Below, one piece after another: positions 21,982-37,469 of a DNA stretch of 64,000 nucleotides (positions are counted from its first letter, which is position 1; each line of letters opens with the position of its first letter). The DNA is from Enterobacter sp. kpr-6 (GTDB taxonomy: Bacteria; Pseudomonadota; Gammaproteobacteria; Enterobacterales; Enterobacteriaceae): positions 1-64,000 of the forward strand of contig NZ_FOYH01000006.1 of NCBI RefSeq assembly GCF_900116015.1, written 5' to 3'. Below the pieces are notes generated by a model. It was not told the DNA's origin, did not search any database, and saw only the letters and a program-made list of their open reading frames with translations. A program made the translations under genes and the position numbers.

Positions 21982-23523
21982 ATGCAACTGAATTCCACCG
22001 AAATCAGCGAACTGATCAAGCAGCGCATTGCTCAGTTCAGTGTTGTGAGCGAAGCTCATAACGAAGGTACAATTGTTTCTGTAAGCGACGGTGTTATCCG
22101 CATCCACGGCCTGGCCGATTGTATGCAGGGTGAGATGATTTCCCTGCCGGGTAACCGTTACGCTATCGCACTGAACCTGGAGCGCGACTCCGTAGGTGCA
22201 GTTGTGATGGGTCCGTATGCTGACCTCGCCGAAGGGATGAAGGTGAAGTGTACTGGCCGTATTCTTGAAGTTCCGGTAGGCCGTGGCCTGCTGGGTCGCG
22301 TGGTGAACACCCTGGGTGCGCCAATCGACGGTAAAGGTCCGGTTGATAACGATGGCTTCTCGCCTATCGAAGTTATCGCACCGGGCGTAATCGATCGTCA
22401 GTCCGTCGATCAGCCGGTGCAGACCGGTTATAAATCCGTTGATGCCATGATCCCAATCGGCCGTGGCCAGCGTGAGCTGATCATCGGTGACCGTCAGACC
22501 GGTAAAACCGCGATGGCAATCGATGCGATCATCAACCAGCGTGATTCCGGTATCAAATGTGTGTACGTGGCTATCGGCCAGAAAGCGTCCACCATTTCTA
22601 ACGTGGTGCGTAAGCTGGAAGAGCACAATGCGCTGTCCAACACCATCGTTGTGGTCGCAACCGCGTCTGAATCTGCTGCACTGCAATACCTGGCACCGTA
22701 TGCCGGTTGCGCAATGGGCGAATACTTCCGCGATCGCGGTGAAGATGCACTGATTGTTTATGATGACCTGTCTAAACAGGCTGTTGCTTACCGTCAGGTT
22801 TCCCTGCTGCTGCGCCGTCCGCCAGGACGTGAAGCATTCCCGGGCGACGTGTTCTACCTCCACTCCCGTCTGCTGGAGCGCGCATCCCGCGTTAACGCGG
22901 AATACGTTGAGAACTTCACCAAAGGTGAAGTAAAAGGTAAAACCGGCTCCCTGACCGCACTGCCGATCATCGAAACCCAGGCGGGTGACGTTTCTGCGTT
23001 CGTTCCGACCAACGTAATTTCTATTACCGATGGTCAGATCTTCCTGGAAACCAACCTGTTTAACTCCGGTATTCGTCCGGCAGTTAACCCGGGTATCTCC
23101 GTATCCCGTGTTGGTGGTGCTGCTCAGACCAAGATCATCAAGAAACTGTCCGGTGGTATTCGTACCGCGCTGGCACAGTATCGTGAACTGGCTGCGTTCT
23201 CTCAGTTCGCATCCGATCTGGACGAAGCAACCCGTAAGCAGTTGAGCCATGGTCAGAAAGTGACCGAGCTGCTGAAACAGAAACAGTATGCCCCAATGTC
23301 TGTTGCACAACAGGGCCTGGTACTGTTCGCGGCTGAACGCGGTTACCTCGAAGATGTGGAACTGGCGAAAATCGGTAGCTTCGAAGCCGCTCTGCTGGCT
23401 TACGTTGACCGTGACCACGCTCCGCTGATGCAAGAGATCAACCAGTCCGGTGGCTATAACGACGAAATCGAAGGCAAGCTGAAAGGCATCCTCGATTCCT
23501 TCAAAGCAACCCAGTCCTGGTAA
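21982..23523 (+). CDS. atpA: AtpA, F1Fo ATP synthase subunit alpha
   Basis: The 513-residue alpha subunit of F1, with non-catalytic nucleotide sites. Walker A is GDRQTGKTA (about 169-177) and the family signature is [14 protein letters not shown] near residues 365-378. Same length as the E. coli protein, with strong core-gene codon use. Confidence 0.98.
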   Translation: MQLNSTEISELIKQRIAQFSVVSEAHNEGTIVSVSDGVIRIHGLADCMQGEMISLPGNRYAIALNLERDSVGAVVMGPYADLAEGMKVKCTGRILEVPVGRGLLGRVVNTLGAPIDGKGPVDNDGFSPIEVIAPGVIDRQSVDQPVQTGYKSVDAMIPIGRGQRELIIGDRQTGKTAMAIDAIINQRDSGIKCVYVAIGQKASTISNVVRKLEEHNALSNTIVVVATASESAALQYLAPYAGCAMGEYFRDRGEDALIVYDDLSKQAVAYRQVSLLLRRPPGREAFPGDVFYLHSRLLERASRVNAEYVENFTKGEVKGKTGSLTALPIIETQAGDVSAFVPTNVISITDGQIFLETNLFNSGIRPAVNPGISVSRVGGAAQTKIIKKLSGGIRTALAQYRELAAFSQFASDLDEATRKQLSHGQKVTELLKQKQYAPMSVAQQGLVLFAAERGYLEDVELAKIGSFEAALLAYVDRDHAPLMQEINQSGGYNDEIEGKLKGILDSFKATQSW

Positions 23524-23573
23524 CGTCTGGCGGTCTGTCTTAGGGCAGACCGCAAGGCATTGAGGAGAAGCTC

Positions 23574-25846
<2,273 letters not shown>

Positions 25847-25866
25847 CGCCTTAATCGGAGGGTGAT

Positions 25867-26286
25867 ATGGCAATGACATACCACCTGGACGTCGTCAGCG
25901 CAGAGCAACAAATGTTCTCTGGTACTGTCGAAAAAATCCAGGTAACGGGTAGTGAAGGTGAACTGGGTATTTTCCCTGGTCACGCGCCGCTGCTCACCGC
26001 CATTAAGCCTGGTATGATCCGCATCGTAAAACAGTTCGGTCATGAAGAGTTTATCTATCTGTCAGGTGGCGTACTTGAAGTACAGCCTGGTAGCGTGACC
26101 GTTCTGGCTGATACCGCTATTCGCGGCCAGGATCTCGACGAAGCGCGAGCCCTGGAGTCGAAGCGTAAAGCCGAAGAGCACATTAAGAGCTCACACGGTG
26201 ACGTGGATTACGCACAGGCATCAGCGGAACTGGCCAAAGCGATCGCGAAACTGCGCGTTATCGAGTTGACCAAAAAAGCGATGTAA
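25867..26286 (+). CDS. atpC: AtpC, F1Fo ATP synthase subunit epsilon
   Basis: The 139-residue regulatory subunit of F1. An N-terminal beta sandwich ([19 protein letters not shown]...[21 protein letters not shown]) is followed by a C-terminal two-helix arm that can inhibit ATP hydrolysis. Last gene of the operon, with a strong terminator 20 bp after the stop. Confidence 0.98.
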   Translation: MAMTYHLDVVSAEQQMFSGTVEKIQVTGSEGELGIFPGHAPLLTAIKPGMIRIVKQFGHEEFIYLSGGVLEVQPGSVTVLADTAIRGQDLDEARALESKRKAEEHIKSSHGDVDYAQASAELAKAIAKLRVIELTKKAM

Positions 26287-26305
26287 GTACCTGCTTGAAA
26301 GGCTA

Positions 26306-26337
26306 AGCCAGTCTGGGTTTCCAGGCTGGCTTTTTTT
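26306..26337 (+). terminator. atp operon terminator
   Basis: An 11-bp stem, AGCCAGTCTGG and CCAGGCTGGCT with one G-T pair, a GTTT loop and seven T afterwards. A strong intrinsic terminator. Confidence 0.9.
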
Positions 26338-26362
26338 ATGCCCGTGATAAACAGAGTCAGAT

Positions 26363-26382
26363 AATGAAATGCTGTTTTTAAT
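26363..26382. promoter_or_regulatory. KdgR-like box
   Basis: AATGAAATGCTGTTTTTAAT resembles the KdgR operator of pectinolytic enterobacteria (AATGAAA, variable centre, TTTC/T-A-T). The same AATGAAATGCTGTTT core occurs in front of the nearby pectate lyase gene (28879-28893). Repressor binding is inferred. Confidence 0.45.
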
Positions 26383-26386
26383 TTTT

Positions 26387-26402
26387 TGTGATTAGCTTCA
26401 CA
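26387..26402. promoter_or_regulatory. CRP site 1 (perfect core)
   Basis: TGTGATTAGCTTCACA matches the CRP half-sites TGTGA-N6-TCACA at all ten positions. It lies 4 bp after the KdgR-like box. Which promoter it serves is unclear. A plus-strand TAAAAT at 26418-26423 is about 6 bp too close for class II spacing, while a minus-strand CATTAT (26361-26366) has the spacing expected for class II. Confidence 0.7.
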
Positions 26403-26443
26403 AAAATGTTGATCGGTTAAAATTTGAGGAGTAGACTTCTTTT

Positions 26444-26459
26444 TGTGAGCTGAGTCACA
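26444..26459. promoter_or_regulatory. CRP site 2 (perfect core)
   Basis: TGTGAGCTGAGTCACA is a second full match to TGTGA-N6-TCACA, centred 57 bp from site 1 and 30 bp before the start of the short ORF at 26489. It may act as an activator, a repressor or part of a loop with site 1. Confidence 0.7.
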
Positions 26460-26488
26460 CAAATTAATCCACTGACCGGGAAAACATC

Positions 26489-26560
26489 ATGAAACTGATT
26501 AACAAAATCATCGCTTTCTTCAACAACATGAACGTTTCTTTTGGTACGTTTACGCTGTAA
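26489..26560 (+). CDS. Candidate 23-residue small protein, unrecognised
   Basis: ATG to TAA, 23 codons, beginning MKLINKIIAFF and ending SFGTFTL. It carries two lysines and no acidic residue, and its first half is amphipathic or membrane-seeking. A GGGA lies 8 bases upstream of the ATG, a moderate ribosome-binding site. Two perfect CRP cores and a KdgR-like box lie within 130 bp upstream, and an intrinsic terminator lies about 75 bp after the stop. The transcript could therefore be a short monocistronic mRNA or a dual-function RNA. The start and spacing faintly recall AzuC (MKL..I...FNN), which may be chance. It could also be the relic 5' end of a lost gene. Confidence 0.4.
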   Translation: MKLINKIIAFFNNMNVSFGTFTL

Positions 26561-26633
26561 TAAACAGTCTGGCTCCACGTTGTACCGCCCATCAAAACGA
26601 CAACAGCGGGTGGCGTGAGCAGATAAGAATTTT

Positions 26634-26660
26634 AGGTCGCCCTGAGGCGACCTTTGTTTT
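26634..26660. terminator. Bidirectional terminator between the short ORF and pelX
   Basis: AGGTCGCC and GGCGACCT enclose a CTGA loop, an 8-bp perfect stem. It is followed on the plus strand by TTGTTTTTT. It can end plus-strand transcription from 26489; for the minus strand it starts 8 bp past the pelX stop, but the A-tract there is weak. Confidence 0.8.
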
Positions 26661-26661
26661 T

Positions 26662-28839
26662 TCAGGGTTTCTTTAAAAAATCACCCAGATTAAAGCTGCC
26701 GTCCGTGTTGCGCAGCAGTGGCTGAGGCAATGCCAGCGTCCTGTACTCCTCCTTTTTCACTTCCCTGCCCGTTTGGGTCACACTCTTACCGTCGCGAATA
26801 AAAACATTGGTGTCATCAATGTTGCCCACCACGGCATCGTCATATTTTCCCGGCTGGCTGCGTAGCGACAGATTTCCGGTAAACACCCCCTGCGTTTCTG
26901 CACTCCCGTAAGGGCTGGGGCGGAAAATATAATTAAAGCGCTGATTGTCTACGGCGACGTTATTGGCGACCTGCAACTTGCCAGGGTTAAAGTTATCGGT
27001 AAAACCATCAAGATGATTACCGACCGCAATGCTGTTGCGCACTTCATGCGCGACTGGCTGCCCTTCCCCGCCGAGTTTGAAACCATTGCTGGTGTTATTG
27101 CGGGCGATGGAATTCACGATCGTCACCGCCCCATTCGCCCCATCCTCAATCTTATTAAAGAGGTCATAGCCGTCATCAATATTATCGTGGGAATAGCAGC
27201 CTTCCAGCCGGTTGCCCTCCCCGACGCGCATCTTCACCGCAAAGCCATCCGCATTGATTTTGCCGGGATCTTCATTACTGAATGATTCAGCGTTCACCAC
27301 CCGGTTGTAGCTGGCCCAAAGCGGACGACCAATTTTGTCCGGGGAGGAGATCTGAATGCCTGTATCATCGTTCTTATAAGCCACCACGTTTTCGATCAGA
27401 TTATGACTGCCCTGCACGCGCAGGCTTTTATCAGTGATATGGATACCTTCAATATTCCAGTAATGCGCATCCAGCAACATGCCGTGGATCACCGCCTTAC
27501 CGTTCGCCTGTAGCGTCTTGGGCCGATCTTTCAGTCCACTGGCGCTCAGGGGGATCGTCGTATTTGGGTAATCGCCTGCGGCAAGGATAATTTTTCCGCC
27601 CGGCTGTACCCGATCAACCGCCGTCGCTAAATCCACAGGGGCGTCTACCGTGCCTGCGGCATCGGCTTTACCTGCCGGGGAGGTATAGAGTTCGCTCCCC
27701 GTCACGCCGGCGATCCGCTCCACCTGAAGCGATTGCTGTACTGGCGTTTTGTCTTTCCCGCTGGTGGGCGTAAACGTGATGCTGAAATCATTTTTATCCT
27801 GCAACGTCGTGGTCAGGGTAAACATCTCCCCCGCTTTAACCGGTTTTTCATTACCGATCACCACTTCGTTTTGACGAACGCTGAAATGGCCGTCGTAATT
27901 CGCCCGCGTTTGCAGCGTATAACGCTCCGCCACGCTTTTCTGACCTGATGCAATCTGCATCACTACCGGCCAGCCTTTTGCGACATAGGGGCCGGAGGCG
28001 ACAGTATGTGCGGGTCCGGTAGTTAGCGAGGCCTCACTGACCGTAATTTTGGCATTCCGGGAAGCAAAGAAGCCGACGTAGTATTTTTCTTTATCCTGAA
28101 CGGAAATGAGATCGGCATGGGGCACCGCCTGCGTCACCCACTGATCGCTTCCGGCTGGGGCCCAGGCCGTTATAAAGCCGTCATTGGTGCGCTGAAGTTT
28201 CAGGCGAAATGTCGGGGTGGCATTCAGATCAACTTCTTCTTTATAACTCTGCCGGGTAATCGATGAACCGGCGTTACCCCATGGCTGCGTAATCCCTTCC
28301 CGCGCAATGGCCTGTAATTTGACCCGATGGGCATCTTTTTTATCCTGAGTCATGATGACGTTCATCACCATATTGGATGCCGCCGGAAATTCCTCATACC
28401 CCTCTTTCAACGGTTGCTGGCGGGGAAGGCCAATCACGTCGCGCACCAGTAATCCCGCGCCTTCCTGCGCGGCGGGCTTCGCGCCATTCTCCGGGCCAAA
28501 CTGATCGACCGTCACCGTTGCCTGCAAAACAAAGTTTTCGCTTCCAGGCAGTTCGGTATAGAAGAACGTCAGCCCATCATGCGAATTCGCTATTTTGCCG
28601 CCGCGACTTTCGATGATTATTGGTTGGGATAAATCAGCCTGGGAAGTGGGCGTCAGTTTCTTGCCATCAATAGTGACATCGTTGACGCCGATTTTTTCAG
28701 GCAGAACGTTAGAGGAAAAGTTCATGTCCACGGACTGCCCGAAGGCGATGGCTTTCCAGACATGGGTATCCTGCGCCAGCGCAGGCAGTGAAATAACGGC
28801 TCCGCAGAGCGTGAGGGCCAGAGGGATTTTAGGGTTCAT
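26662..28839 (-). CDS. pelX: PL9-family pectate/exopolygalacturonate lyase (PelX-like)
   Basis: A 725-residue secreted or periplasmic protein. The signal peptide starts MNPKIPLALTLCG and ends LPALA before QDTHVW. An N-terminal beta-rich region is followed by a right-handed parallel beta helix from about residue 410 (repeated N-V-V-x-x-N rungs). The PL9 calcium cluster DDGYD is at about 555-559, with the candidate catalytic Lys588 in NGFKLGG, by analogy with Dickeya Pel9A. It cleaves polygalacturonate by beta-elimination; size and layout match Dickeya PelX. The ATG at 28839 has GGAG 6 bases upstream. A longer frame to 28908 would bury the signal peptide. Two KdgR-like boxes lie upstream. Confidence 0.85.
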   Translation of the reverse strand: MNPKIPLALTLCGAVISLPALAQDTHVWKAIAFGQSVDMNFSSNVLPEKIGVNDVTIDGKKLTPTSQADLSQPIIIESRGGKIANSHDGLTFFYTELPGSENFVLQATVTVDQFGPENGAKPAAQEGAGLLVRDVIGLPRQQPLKEGYEEFPAASNMVMNVIMTQDKKDAHRVKLQAIAREGITQPWGNAGSSITRQSYKEEVDLNATPTFRLKLQRTNDGFITAWAPAGSDQWVTQAVPHADLISVQDKEKYYVGFFASRNAKITVSEASLTTGPAHTVASGPYVAKGWPVVMQIASGQKSVAERYTLQTRANYDGHFSVRQNEVVIGNEKPVKAGEMFTLTTTLQDKNDFSITFTPTSGKDKTPVQQSLQVERIAGVTGSELYTSPAGKADAAGTVDAPVDLATAVDRVQPGGKIILAAGDYPNTTIPLSASGLKDRPKTLQANGKAVIHGMLLDAHYWNIEGIHITDKSLRVQGSHNLIENVVAYKNDDTGIQISSPDKIGRPLWASYNRVVNAESFSNEDPGKINADGFAVKMRVGEGNRLEGCYSHDNIDDGYDLFNKIEDGANGAVTIVNSIARNNTSNGFKLGGEGQPVAHEVRNSIAVGNHLDGFTDNFNPGKLQVANNVAVDNQRFNYIFRPSPYGSAETQGVFTGNLSLRSQPGKYDDAVVGNIDDTNVFIRDGKSVTQTGREVKKEEYRTLALPQPLLRNTDGSFNLGDFLKKP

Positions 28840-28876
28840 CATATTCTCCAGATTGATGTTTTGGCTATTATCATCA

Positions 28877-28896
28877 AAATGAAATGCTGTTTCTTT
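28877..28896. promoter_or_regulatory. KdgR-like box, pelX proximal
   Basis: AAATGAAATGCTGTTTCTTT, about 38 bp upstream of the pelX start, matches the AATGAAA-N5-TTTC pattern of KdgR operators. It shares a 15-base core with the box at 26363. Confidence 0.55.
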
Positions 28897-28918
28897 TTTA
28901 CTCATCACACTACGAGGT

Positions 28919-28938
28919 AATTAAAACAGTGTTTTTAT
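28919..28938. promoter_or_regulatory. KdgR-like box, pelX distal
   Basis: AATTAAAACAGTGTTTTTAT contains the palindrome AAAACAGTGTTTT typical of KdgR sites. It is centred 42 bp from the proximal box. Two boxes on one pectinase promoter is common in Dickeya and Pectobacterium. Confidence 0.55.
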
Positions 28939-28939
28939 T

Positions 28940-29160
28940 TGGCTCATCTTTATTTATGCGGCAAAAAAATAGCAAAAACATCGGGATAAATTTTTTATGA
29001 CTGAGGGGCAGCACTTTTATGCAGACAAAAATAGGGTTGATGTATAAAAATGCCGCGGTTAAGGCAGGTTTATTCCCTGTTGCGTATTATTTAGCGTACT
29101 TACATTTCACGGCGAAAAAAATGTAGTATTTTCAATGCGAAAAAGTAAGACTTCTCACTC
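28940..29160. promoter_or_regulatory. pelX-glmU divergent spacer
   Basis: AT-rich spacer that must hold the glmU promoter. TAGTAT at 29124-29129 is a possible -10. The imperfect dyad CATTTCACGGCGAAAAAAATG (29103-29123) over it looks like a NagC site, which controls glmUS in E. coli. This assignment is tentative. Confidence 0.3.
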
Positions 29161-29180
29161 AAATTACAGTCAGGATGCGT

Positions 29181-30551
29181 ATGTTGAACAGTGCTATGAG
29201 CGTGGTGATCCTTGCCGCTGGTAAAGGAACCCGCATGTATTCCGATCTCCCCAAAGTGCTGCACACCCTTGCCGGGAAAGCGATGGTGCAGCATGTCATT
29301 GATGCGGCTAATCAATTGGGTGCCAGCCGTGTGCATCTGGTTTACGGTCACGGTGGCGATCTGCTGAAAGAAACGCTGCATAACGACAACCTGAACTGGG
29401 TATTACAGGCAGAGCAATTAGGCACCGGCCATGCAATGCAGCAAGCCGCTCCCGCTTTCGCCGACGATGAAGACATTCTGATGCTGTACGGCGATGTGCC
29501 GTTGATTTCCGTCGACACGCTGCAACGTCTGCGTGATGCCAAACCGCAGGGCGGCATTGGTTTACTGACCGTGAAACTTGACGATCCGACGGGCTATGGC
29601 CGCATCACCCGTGATAACGGCGTTGTTACCGGCATCGTGGAGCATAAAGATGCGACTGATGCGCAGCGAGAGATTCAGGAGATCAATACCGGCATTCTCA
29701 TCGCAAACGGTGCGGACTTAAAACGCTGGCTCAGCAAACTGAGCAACAACAATGCGCAGGGTGAATATTACATCACTGACGTTATTGCCATGGCCTATAA
29801 CGAAGGCCACGAAATTGCTGCTGTGCACCCGGCACGCCTGAGCGAAGTGGAAGGCGTGAATAACCGCCTGCAACTCTCCCGTCTTGAGCGCGTCTACCAG
29901 TCCGAGCAGGCAGAAAAACTGCTGCTGGCGGGCGTTATGCTGCGCGATCCCGCGCGTTTTGACCTGCGTGGTTCCCTGACGCACGGGCGGGATGTGGAAA
30001 TTGATACTAACGTTATCCTTGAAGGCACGGTGACGCTGGGCAACCGCGTGAAGATCGGCGCGGGCTGCGTGATCAAAAACAGCGTCATTGGCGATGATTG
30101 TGAGATAAGCCCTTACAGCGTGGTAGAAGACGCTGAGCTGGCAACGGCCTGTACTATCGGCCCGTTTGCGCGTCTGCGCCCCGGCGCACAATTGCTGGAC
30201 GGTGCGCACGTCGGCAATTTCGTTGAAATGAAAAAAGCGCGTCTCGGCAAAGGCTCAAAGGCCGGTCATCTGACCTACCTGGGCGATGCGGAGATTGGCG
30301 ACAACGTAAATATTGGTGCCGGGACCATTACCTGTAATTACGACGGGGCTAATAAACACAAAACCATTATTGGTGACGATGTGTTTGTGGGTTCTGATAG
30401 CCAACTGGTTGCGCCCGTCAGCGTCGGTCATGGTGCAACGATTGCCGCGGGTACGACAGTGACCCGCGACGTTGCAGATAACGAACTGGTATTAAGCCGC
30501 GTCCCGCAGGTTCATAAGCAGTCCTGGGTACGTCCGGTTAAGAAGAAGTAA
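29181..30551 (+). CDS. glmU: GlmU, bifunctional UDP-GlcNAc biosynthesis enzyme
   Basis: A 456-residue enzyme making UDP-N-acetylglucosamine for peptidoglycan and LPS. The N-terminal uridyltransferase carries [17 protein letters not shown]. The C-terminal left-handed beta helix is the acetyltransferase, with hexapeptide repeats from about 250 and [20 protein letters not shown]. An ATG at 29175 sits on top of the CAGGA ribosome-binding site, so the ATG at 29181 ([16 protein letters not shown]) is chosen, as in K-12. glmS follows. Confidence 0.97.
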   Translation: MLNSAMSVVILAAGKGTRMYSDLPKVLHTLAGKAMVQHVIDAANQLGASRVHLVYGHGGDLLKETLHNDNLNWVLQAEQLGTGHAMQQAAPAFADDEDILMLYGDVPLISVDTLQRLRDAKPQGGIGLLTVKLDDPTGYGRITRDNGVVTGIVEHKDATDAQREIQEINTGILIANGADLKRWLSKLSNNNAQGEYYITDVIAMAYNEGHEIAAVHPARLSEVEGVNNRLQLSRLERVYQSEQAEKLLLAGVMLRDPARFDLRGSLTHGRDVEIDTNVILEGTVTLGNRVKIGAGCVIKNSVIGDDCEISPYSVVEDAELATACTIGPFARLRPGAQLLDGAHVGNFVEMKKARLGKGSKAGHLTYLGDAEIGDNVNIGAGTITCNYDGANKHKTIIGDDVFVGSDSQLVAPVSVGHGATIAAGTTVTRDVADNELVLSRVPQVHKQSWVRPVKKK

Positions 30552-30557
30552 CAGATT

Positions 30558-30630
30558 CACCCCTCACCCTGGATAGGGTGCGGGGTGGTTTTTCTCCCTC
30601 TCCCTGCGGGAGAGGGCCGGGGTGAGGGGC
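30558..30630. repeat. GC-rich palindromic repeat (boxC-like)
   Basis: Outer arms CCCCTCACCC and GGGGTGAGGGG flank an inner palindrome, CCCTCTCCCTGCGGGAGAGGG. It belongs to the same family as the repeats at 37470 and 54503. It lies in the glmU-glmS intercistronic gap, where E. coli processes the glmUS transcript. Confidence 0.7.
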
Positions 30631-30767
30631 AACGACAATGATTGCCCCCGCCCAAAAGCAGTAAATAAAAAAATAACCCCACTCTCTACAAGGCTCGGGG
30701 CACCCGTAAAGGGTAAAACAGGTCAGCGACAACGCATGGCAAAATGCCATTATCAGGAAATGAAACT

Positions 30768-32597
30768 ATGTGTGGAATTGTTGGCGCAGTCGCGCAGCGT
30801 GATATTGCTGAAATCCTTCTCGAAGGTTTACGTCGTCTGGAATATCGTGGTTATGACTCTGCGGGTCTGGCCGTGGTCGACAAAGAAGGGCACATGACCC
30901 GTCTGCGTCGTCTGGGTAAAGTTCAGATGCTGTCTCAGGCGGCAGAAGAACAGCCTCTGCATGGCGGAACGGGGATTGCGCATACGCGTTGGGCAACTCA
31001 CGGTGAACCTTCCGAAGAAAACGCGCACCCGCATGTGTCTGAACACATTGTGGTGGTGCATAACGGGATTATCGAAAACCACGAACCGCTGCGCGAAGTC
31101 TTGCAGGCGCGTGGTTATGTTTTTGCCTCTGAAACTGACACCGAAGTGATTGCTCACCTGGTGCACTGGGAACTGGAACAGGGCGGCACACTGCGTGATG
31201 CCGTGCTGCGTACCATTCCGCAGCTTCGCGGTGCCTACGGTACGGTGATCATGGATACCCGCCATCCAGATACCCTGCTGGCCGCCCGTTCAGGCAGCCC
31301 GCTGGTGATTGGTCTTGGCATGGGTGAGAACTTCATCGCCTCCGACCAACTGGCTCTGCTGCCGGTAACCCGCCGCTTTATCTACCTGGAAGAAGGTGAT
31401 ATCGCGGAAGTAACCCGCCGCAGCGTAAACATCTTCGACAAATCTGGCCGCGAAGTGAAGCGCCCGGACATCGAATCTAATTTGCAGTATGACGCGGGTG
31501 ATAAAGGCATTTACCGCCACTACATGCAGAAAGAGATTTATGAGCAGCCGAACGCGATCAAAAACACGCTGACCGGGCGCATCAGCCACGGTGAGGTGGA
31601 TTTGACCGAGCTGGGCGCGAACGCCAACGACATGCTCTCCCAGGTTGAGCATATTCAGATCGTCGCCTGCGGCACCTCGTACAACTCCGGTATGGTTTCC
31701 CGCTACTGGTTTGAATCGCTGGCGGGCGTACCGTGCGATGTAGAAATCGCCTCTGAATTCCGCTACCGCAAATCTGCCGTGCGCCGTAACAGCCTGATGA
31801 TCACCCTCTCCCAGTCGGGCGAAACGGCGGATACCCTCGCCGCGCTGCGTCTGTCGAAAGAGCTGGGCTATCTCGGTTCGCTGGCGATTTGTAACGTGCC
31901 GGGCTCCTCGCTGGTGCGCGAATCCGATCTGGCGATGATGACCAACGCCGGCACCGAAATCGGCGTGGCTTCCACCAAAGCCTTCACCACGCAGCTCACC
32001 GTGCTGCTGATGCTGGTGGCGAAGTTAAGCCGCCTGAAAGGGCTGGATGCGTCCATTGAGCACGACATTGTTCACGGCTTACAGGCGCTGCCGAGCCGCA
32101 TCGAGCAAATGCTCTCCCAGGATAAACGCATCGAAGCGCTGGCAGAAGATTTCTCCGACAAGCACCACGCCCTGTTCCTCGGCCGTGGCGATCAGTACCC
32201 GATCGCACTGGAAGGCGCGCTGAAGCTCAAAGAGATCTCTTACATCCATGCGGAAGCGTACGCCGCAGGCGAGCTGAAACACGGCCCGCTGGCGCTGATT
32301 GATGCAGATATGCCGGTGATCGTCGTTGCGCCGAACAACGAACTGCTGGAAAAACTGAAGTCCAACATCGAAGAAGTGCGCGCCCGTGGCGGCCAGCTGT
32401 ACGTCTTTGCTGACCAGGACGCCGGTTTTAACAGCAGCGAAAACATGCACATCATCGAGATGCCGCATGTGGAAGAAGTCATCGCTCCGATCTTCTACAC
32501 CGTACCGCTGCAACTGCTGGCGTATCACGTCGCGCTGATCAAAGGCACCGACGTTGACCAGCCGCGTAACCTGGCAAAATCGGTTACTGTCGAGTAA
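30768..32597 (+). CDS. glmS: GlmS, glucosamine-6-phosphate synthase
   Basis: Glutamine-fructose-6-phosphate aminotransferase, 609 residues. After Met removal, Cys1 (MCGIVGAV) is the nucleophile of the class II glutaminase domain. Two SIS domains bind fructose 6-phosphate ([20 protein letters not shown]-terminal KSVTVE). The frame is open 8 codons upstream, but the ATG at 30768 is required to expose the cysteine. In E. coli the mRNA is controlled by GlmZ/GlmY after processing of the glmUS transcript. The 3' end is the TnsD target of Tn7. Confidence 0.98.
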   Translation: MCGIVGAVAQRDIAEILLEGLRRLEYRGYDSAGLAVVDKEGHMTRLRRLGKVQMLSQAAEEQPLHGGTGIAHTRWATHGEPSEENAHPHVSEHIVVVHNGIIENHEPLREVLQARGYVFASETDTEVIAHLVHWELEQGGTLRDAVLRTIPQLRGAYGTVIMDTRHPDTLLAARSGSPLVIGLGMGENFIASDQLALLPVTRRFIYLEEGDIAEVTRRSVNIFDKSGREVKRPDIESNLQYDAGDKGIYRHYMQKEIYEQPNAIKNTLTGRISHGEVDLTELGANANDMLSQVEHIQIVACGTSYNSGMVSRYWFESLAGVPCDVEIASEFRYRKSAVRRNSLMITLSQSGETADTLAALRLSKELGYLGSLAICNVPGSSLVRESDLAMMTNAGTEIGVASTKAFTTQLTVLLMLVAKLSRLKGLDASIEHDIVHGLQALPSRIEQMLSQDKRIEALAEDFSDKHHALFLGRGDQYPIALEGALKLKEISYIHAEAYAAGELKHGPLALIDADMPVIVVAPNNELLEKLKSNIEEVRARGGQLYVFADQDAGFNSSENMHIIEMPHVEEVIAPIFYTVPLQLLAYHVALIKGTDVDQPRNLAKSVTVE

Positions 32598-32606
32598 TCC
32601 TGCAAC

Positions 32607-32634
32607 CGCCCCGTCTGCAAAGTCGGGGCGTTTT
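32607..32634 (+). terminator. glmS terminator and empty attTn7
   Basis: CGCCCCG and CGGGGCG form a 7-bp stem followed by TTTT. Tn7 inserts about 25 bp after the glmS stop, inside this structure, after TnsD binds the glmS 3' end. The junction is intact and pstS follows directly, so the site is empty here. Confidence 0.85.
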
Positions 32635-32780
32635 CACGCCTTTCTTTATGACAAACTGTCATCTTCAGCTACTTTTTATCCTGTAATAAAAAGAAAATAT
32701 ACCCGTAATAATTCCTTCATTCTCTTCATATCTTTTTGATTTTTAGATAATTATTTATGATGACACTGAGATCTCAGGGG

Positions 32781-32820
32781 TTGTCATAAAACTGTCATAT
32801 TTCATACATTTTACTGTCAC
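32781..32820 (+). promoter_or_regulatory. Tandem Pho boxes of the pstS promoter
   Basis: TTGTCATAAAACTGTCAT (32781-32798), then a second unit ending in ACTGTCAC at 32820, match the two PhoB boxes of E. coli pstS. The CTATTTTGCT -10 region follows about 10 bp later. PhoB-phosphate would activate pstSCAB-phoU under phosphate starvation. Confidence 0.85.
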
Positions 32821-32861
32821 CTGTTTGTCCTATTTTGCTCTCGTAGCCACTTAAACAATGA

Positions 32862-33926
<1,065 letters not shown>

Positions 33927-33985
33927 TAGCAGAAATTAACGAAAATGGCGGGTGGCATAAATGCAGCCCGCTCTACAGTTAAACC

Positions 33986-34020
33986 TGTAGGCCCGGTCAG
34001 CGTTAGCGCCACCGGGCAAC
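33986..34020. repeat. REP element between pstS and pstC
   Basis: GTAGGCCCGGTCAGCGTTAG followed by CGCCACCGGGCA is a REP unit. Its place after the abundant binding-protein cistron suggests 3'-end protection of pstS mRNA. Confidence 0.75.
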
Positions 34021-34050
34021 TTCGTAAAATGTATTTAACTAAAAGAGTGA

Positions 34051-36725
<2,675 letters not shown>

Positions 36726-36739
36726 TTCGGGAGTACACC

Positions 36740-37465
36740 ATGGACAATCTCAATCTTAATAAACACATTTCCGGCCAGTTTAACGCCGAGCTGGAAAGCA
36801 TTCGCACTCAGGTTATGACCATGGGTGGCATGGTGGAGCAACAGCTTTCGGATGCCATCACCGCTATGCACAATCAGGATAGCGAACTGGCAAAACGCGT
36901 GGTGGAAGGCGATCAACAGGTGAACATGATGGAAGTCGCCATCGACGAAGCCTGTGTGCGCATCATCGCCAAGCGTCAGCCGACGGCGAGCGATCTGCGT
37001 CTGGTGATGGCGATTATCAAAACCATCGCCGAACTGGAACGTATCGGTGACGTAGCGGATAAAATTTGCCGCACCGCGCTTGAGAAATTCTCCCACCAGC
37101 ATCAACCGCTGCTGGTAAGCCTCGAGTCGCTGGGCCGCCACACCGTGCAGATGCTGCACGACGTGCTGGATGCGTTTGCGCGTATGGATCTTGACGAAGC
37201 GGTGCGTATTTACCGTGAAGACAAGAAAGTGGATCAGGAATACGAAGGCATTGTGCGTCAGCTGATGACCTACATGATGGAAGATCCGCGCACCATTCCC
37301 AGTGTCCTGACCGCCCTGTTCTGCGCGCGCTCCATTGAGCGTATCGGCGACCGCTGCCAGAACATTTGCGAGTATATTTTCTACTTCGTGAAGGGCCAGG
37401 ATTTCCGCCACGTGGGCGGCGACGAGCTTGATAAGCTACTGGCGGGGAAAGACCCGAAAGAGTGA
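36740..37465 (+). CDS. phoU: PhoU, phosphate signalling regulator
   Basis: A 241-residue peripheral protein of two three-helix bundles, each with the metal-binding pattern E-x-x-x-D-x-x ([12 protein letters not shown] and [12 protein letters not shown]). It links Pst transport state to PhoR and keeps the Pho regulon off in high phosphate. An ATG at 36722 overlaps the pstB stop, but the ATG at 36740 ([15 protein letters not shown]) matches K-12 and has GGGAG about 8 bases upstream. Unlike K-12, no bgl operon follows. Confidence 0.97.
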   Translation: MDNLNLNKHISGQFNAELESIRTQVMTMGGMVEQQLSDAITAMHNQDSELAKRVVEGDQQVNMMEVAIDEACVRIIAKRQPTASDLRLVMAIIKTIAELERIGDVADKICRTALEKFSHQHQPLLVSLESLGRHTVQMLHDVLDAFARMDLDEAVRIYREDKKVDQEYEGIVRQLMTYMMEDPRTIPSVLTALFCARSIERIGDRCQNICEYIFYFVKGQDFRHVGGDELDKLLAGKDPKE

Positions 37466-37469
37466 GTTA

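Noticed and set aside
21835-23433. A 532-codon open frame on the minus strand opposite atpA.
   Set aside because: It mirrors the highly biased codon use of atpA, has no family resemblance, and spans the atpH-atpA junction. A shadow frame.
26208-26462. An 84-codon minus-strand frame covering the end of atpC and the CRP site 1 region.
   Set aside because: It runs antisense through atpC and its terminator and has no ribosome-binding site. A minus-strand RNA remains possible, but not this protein.
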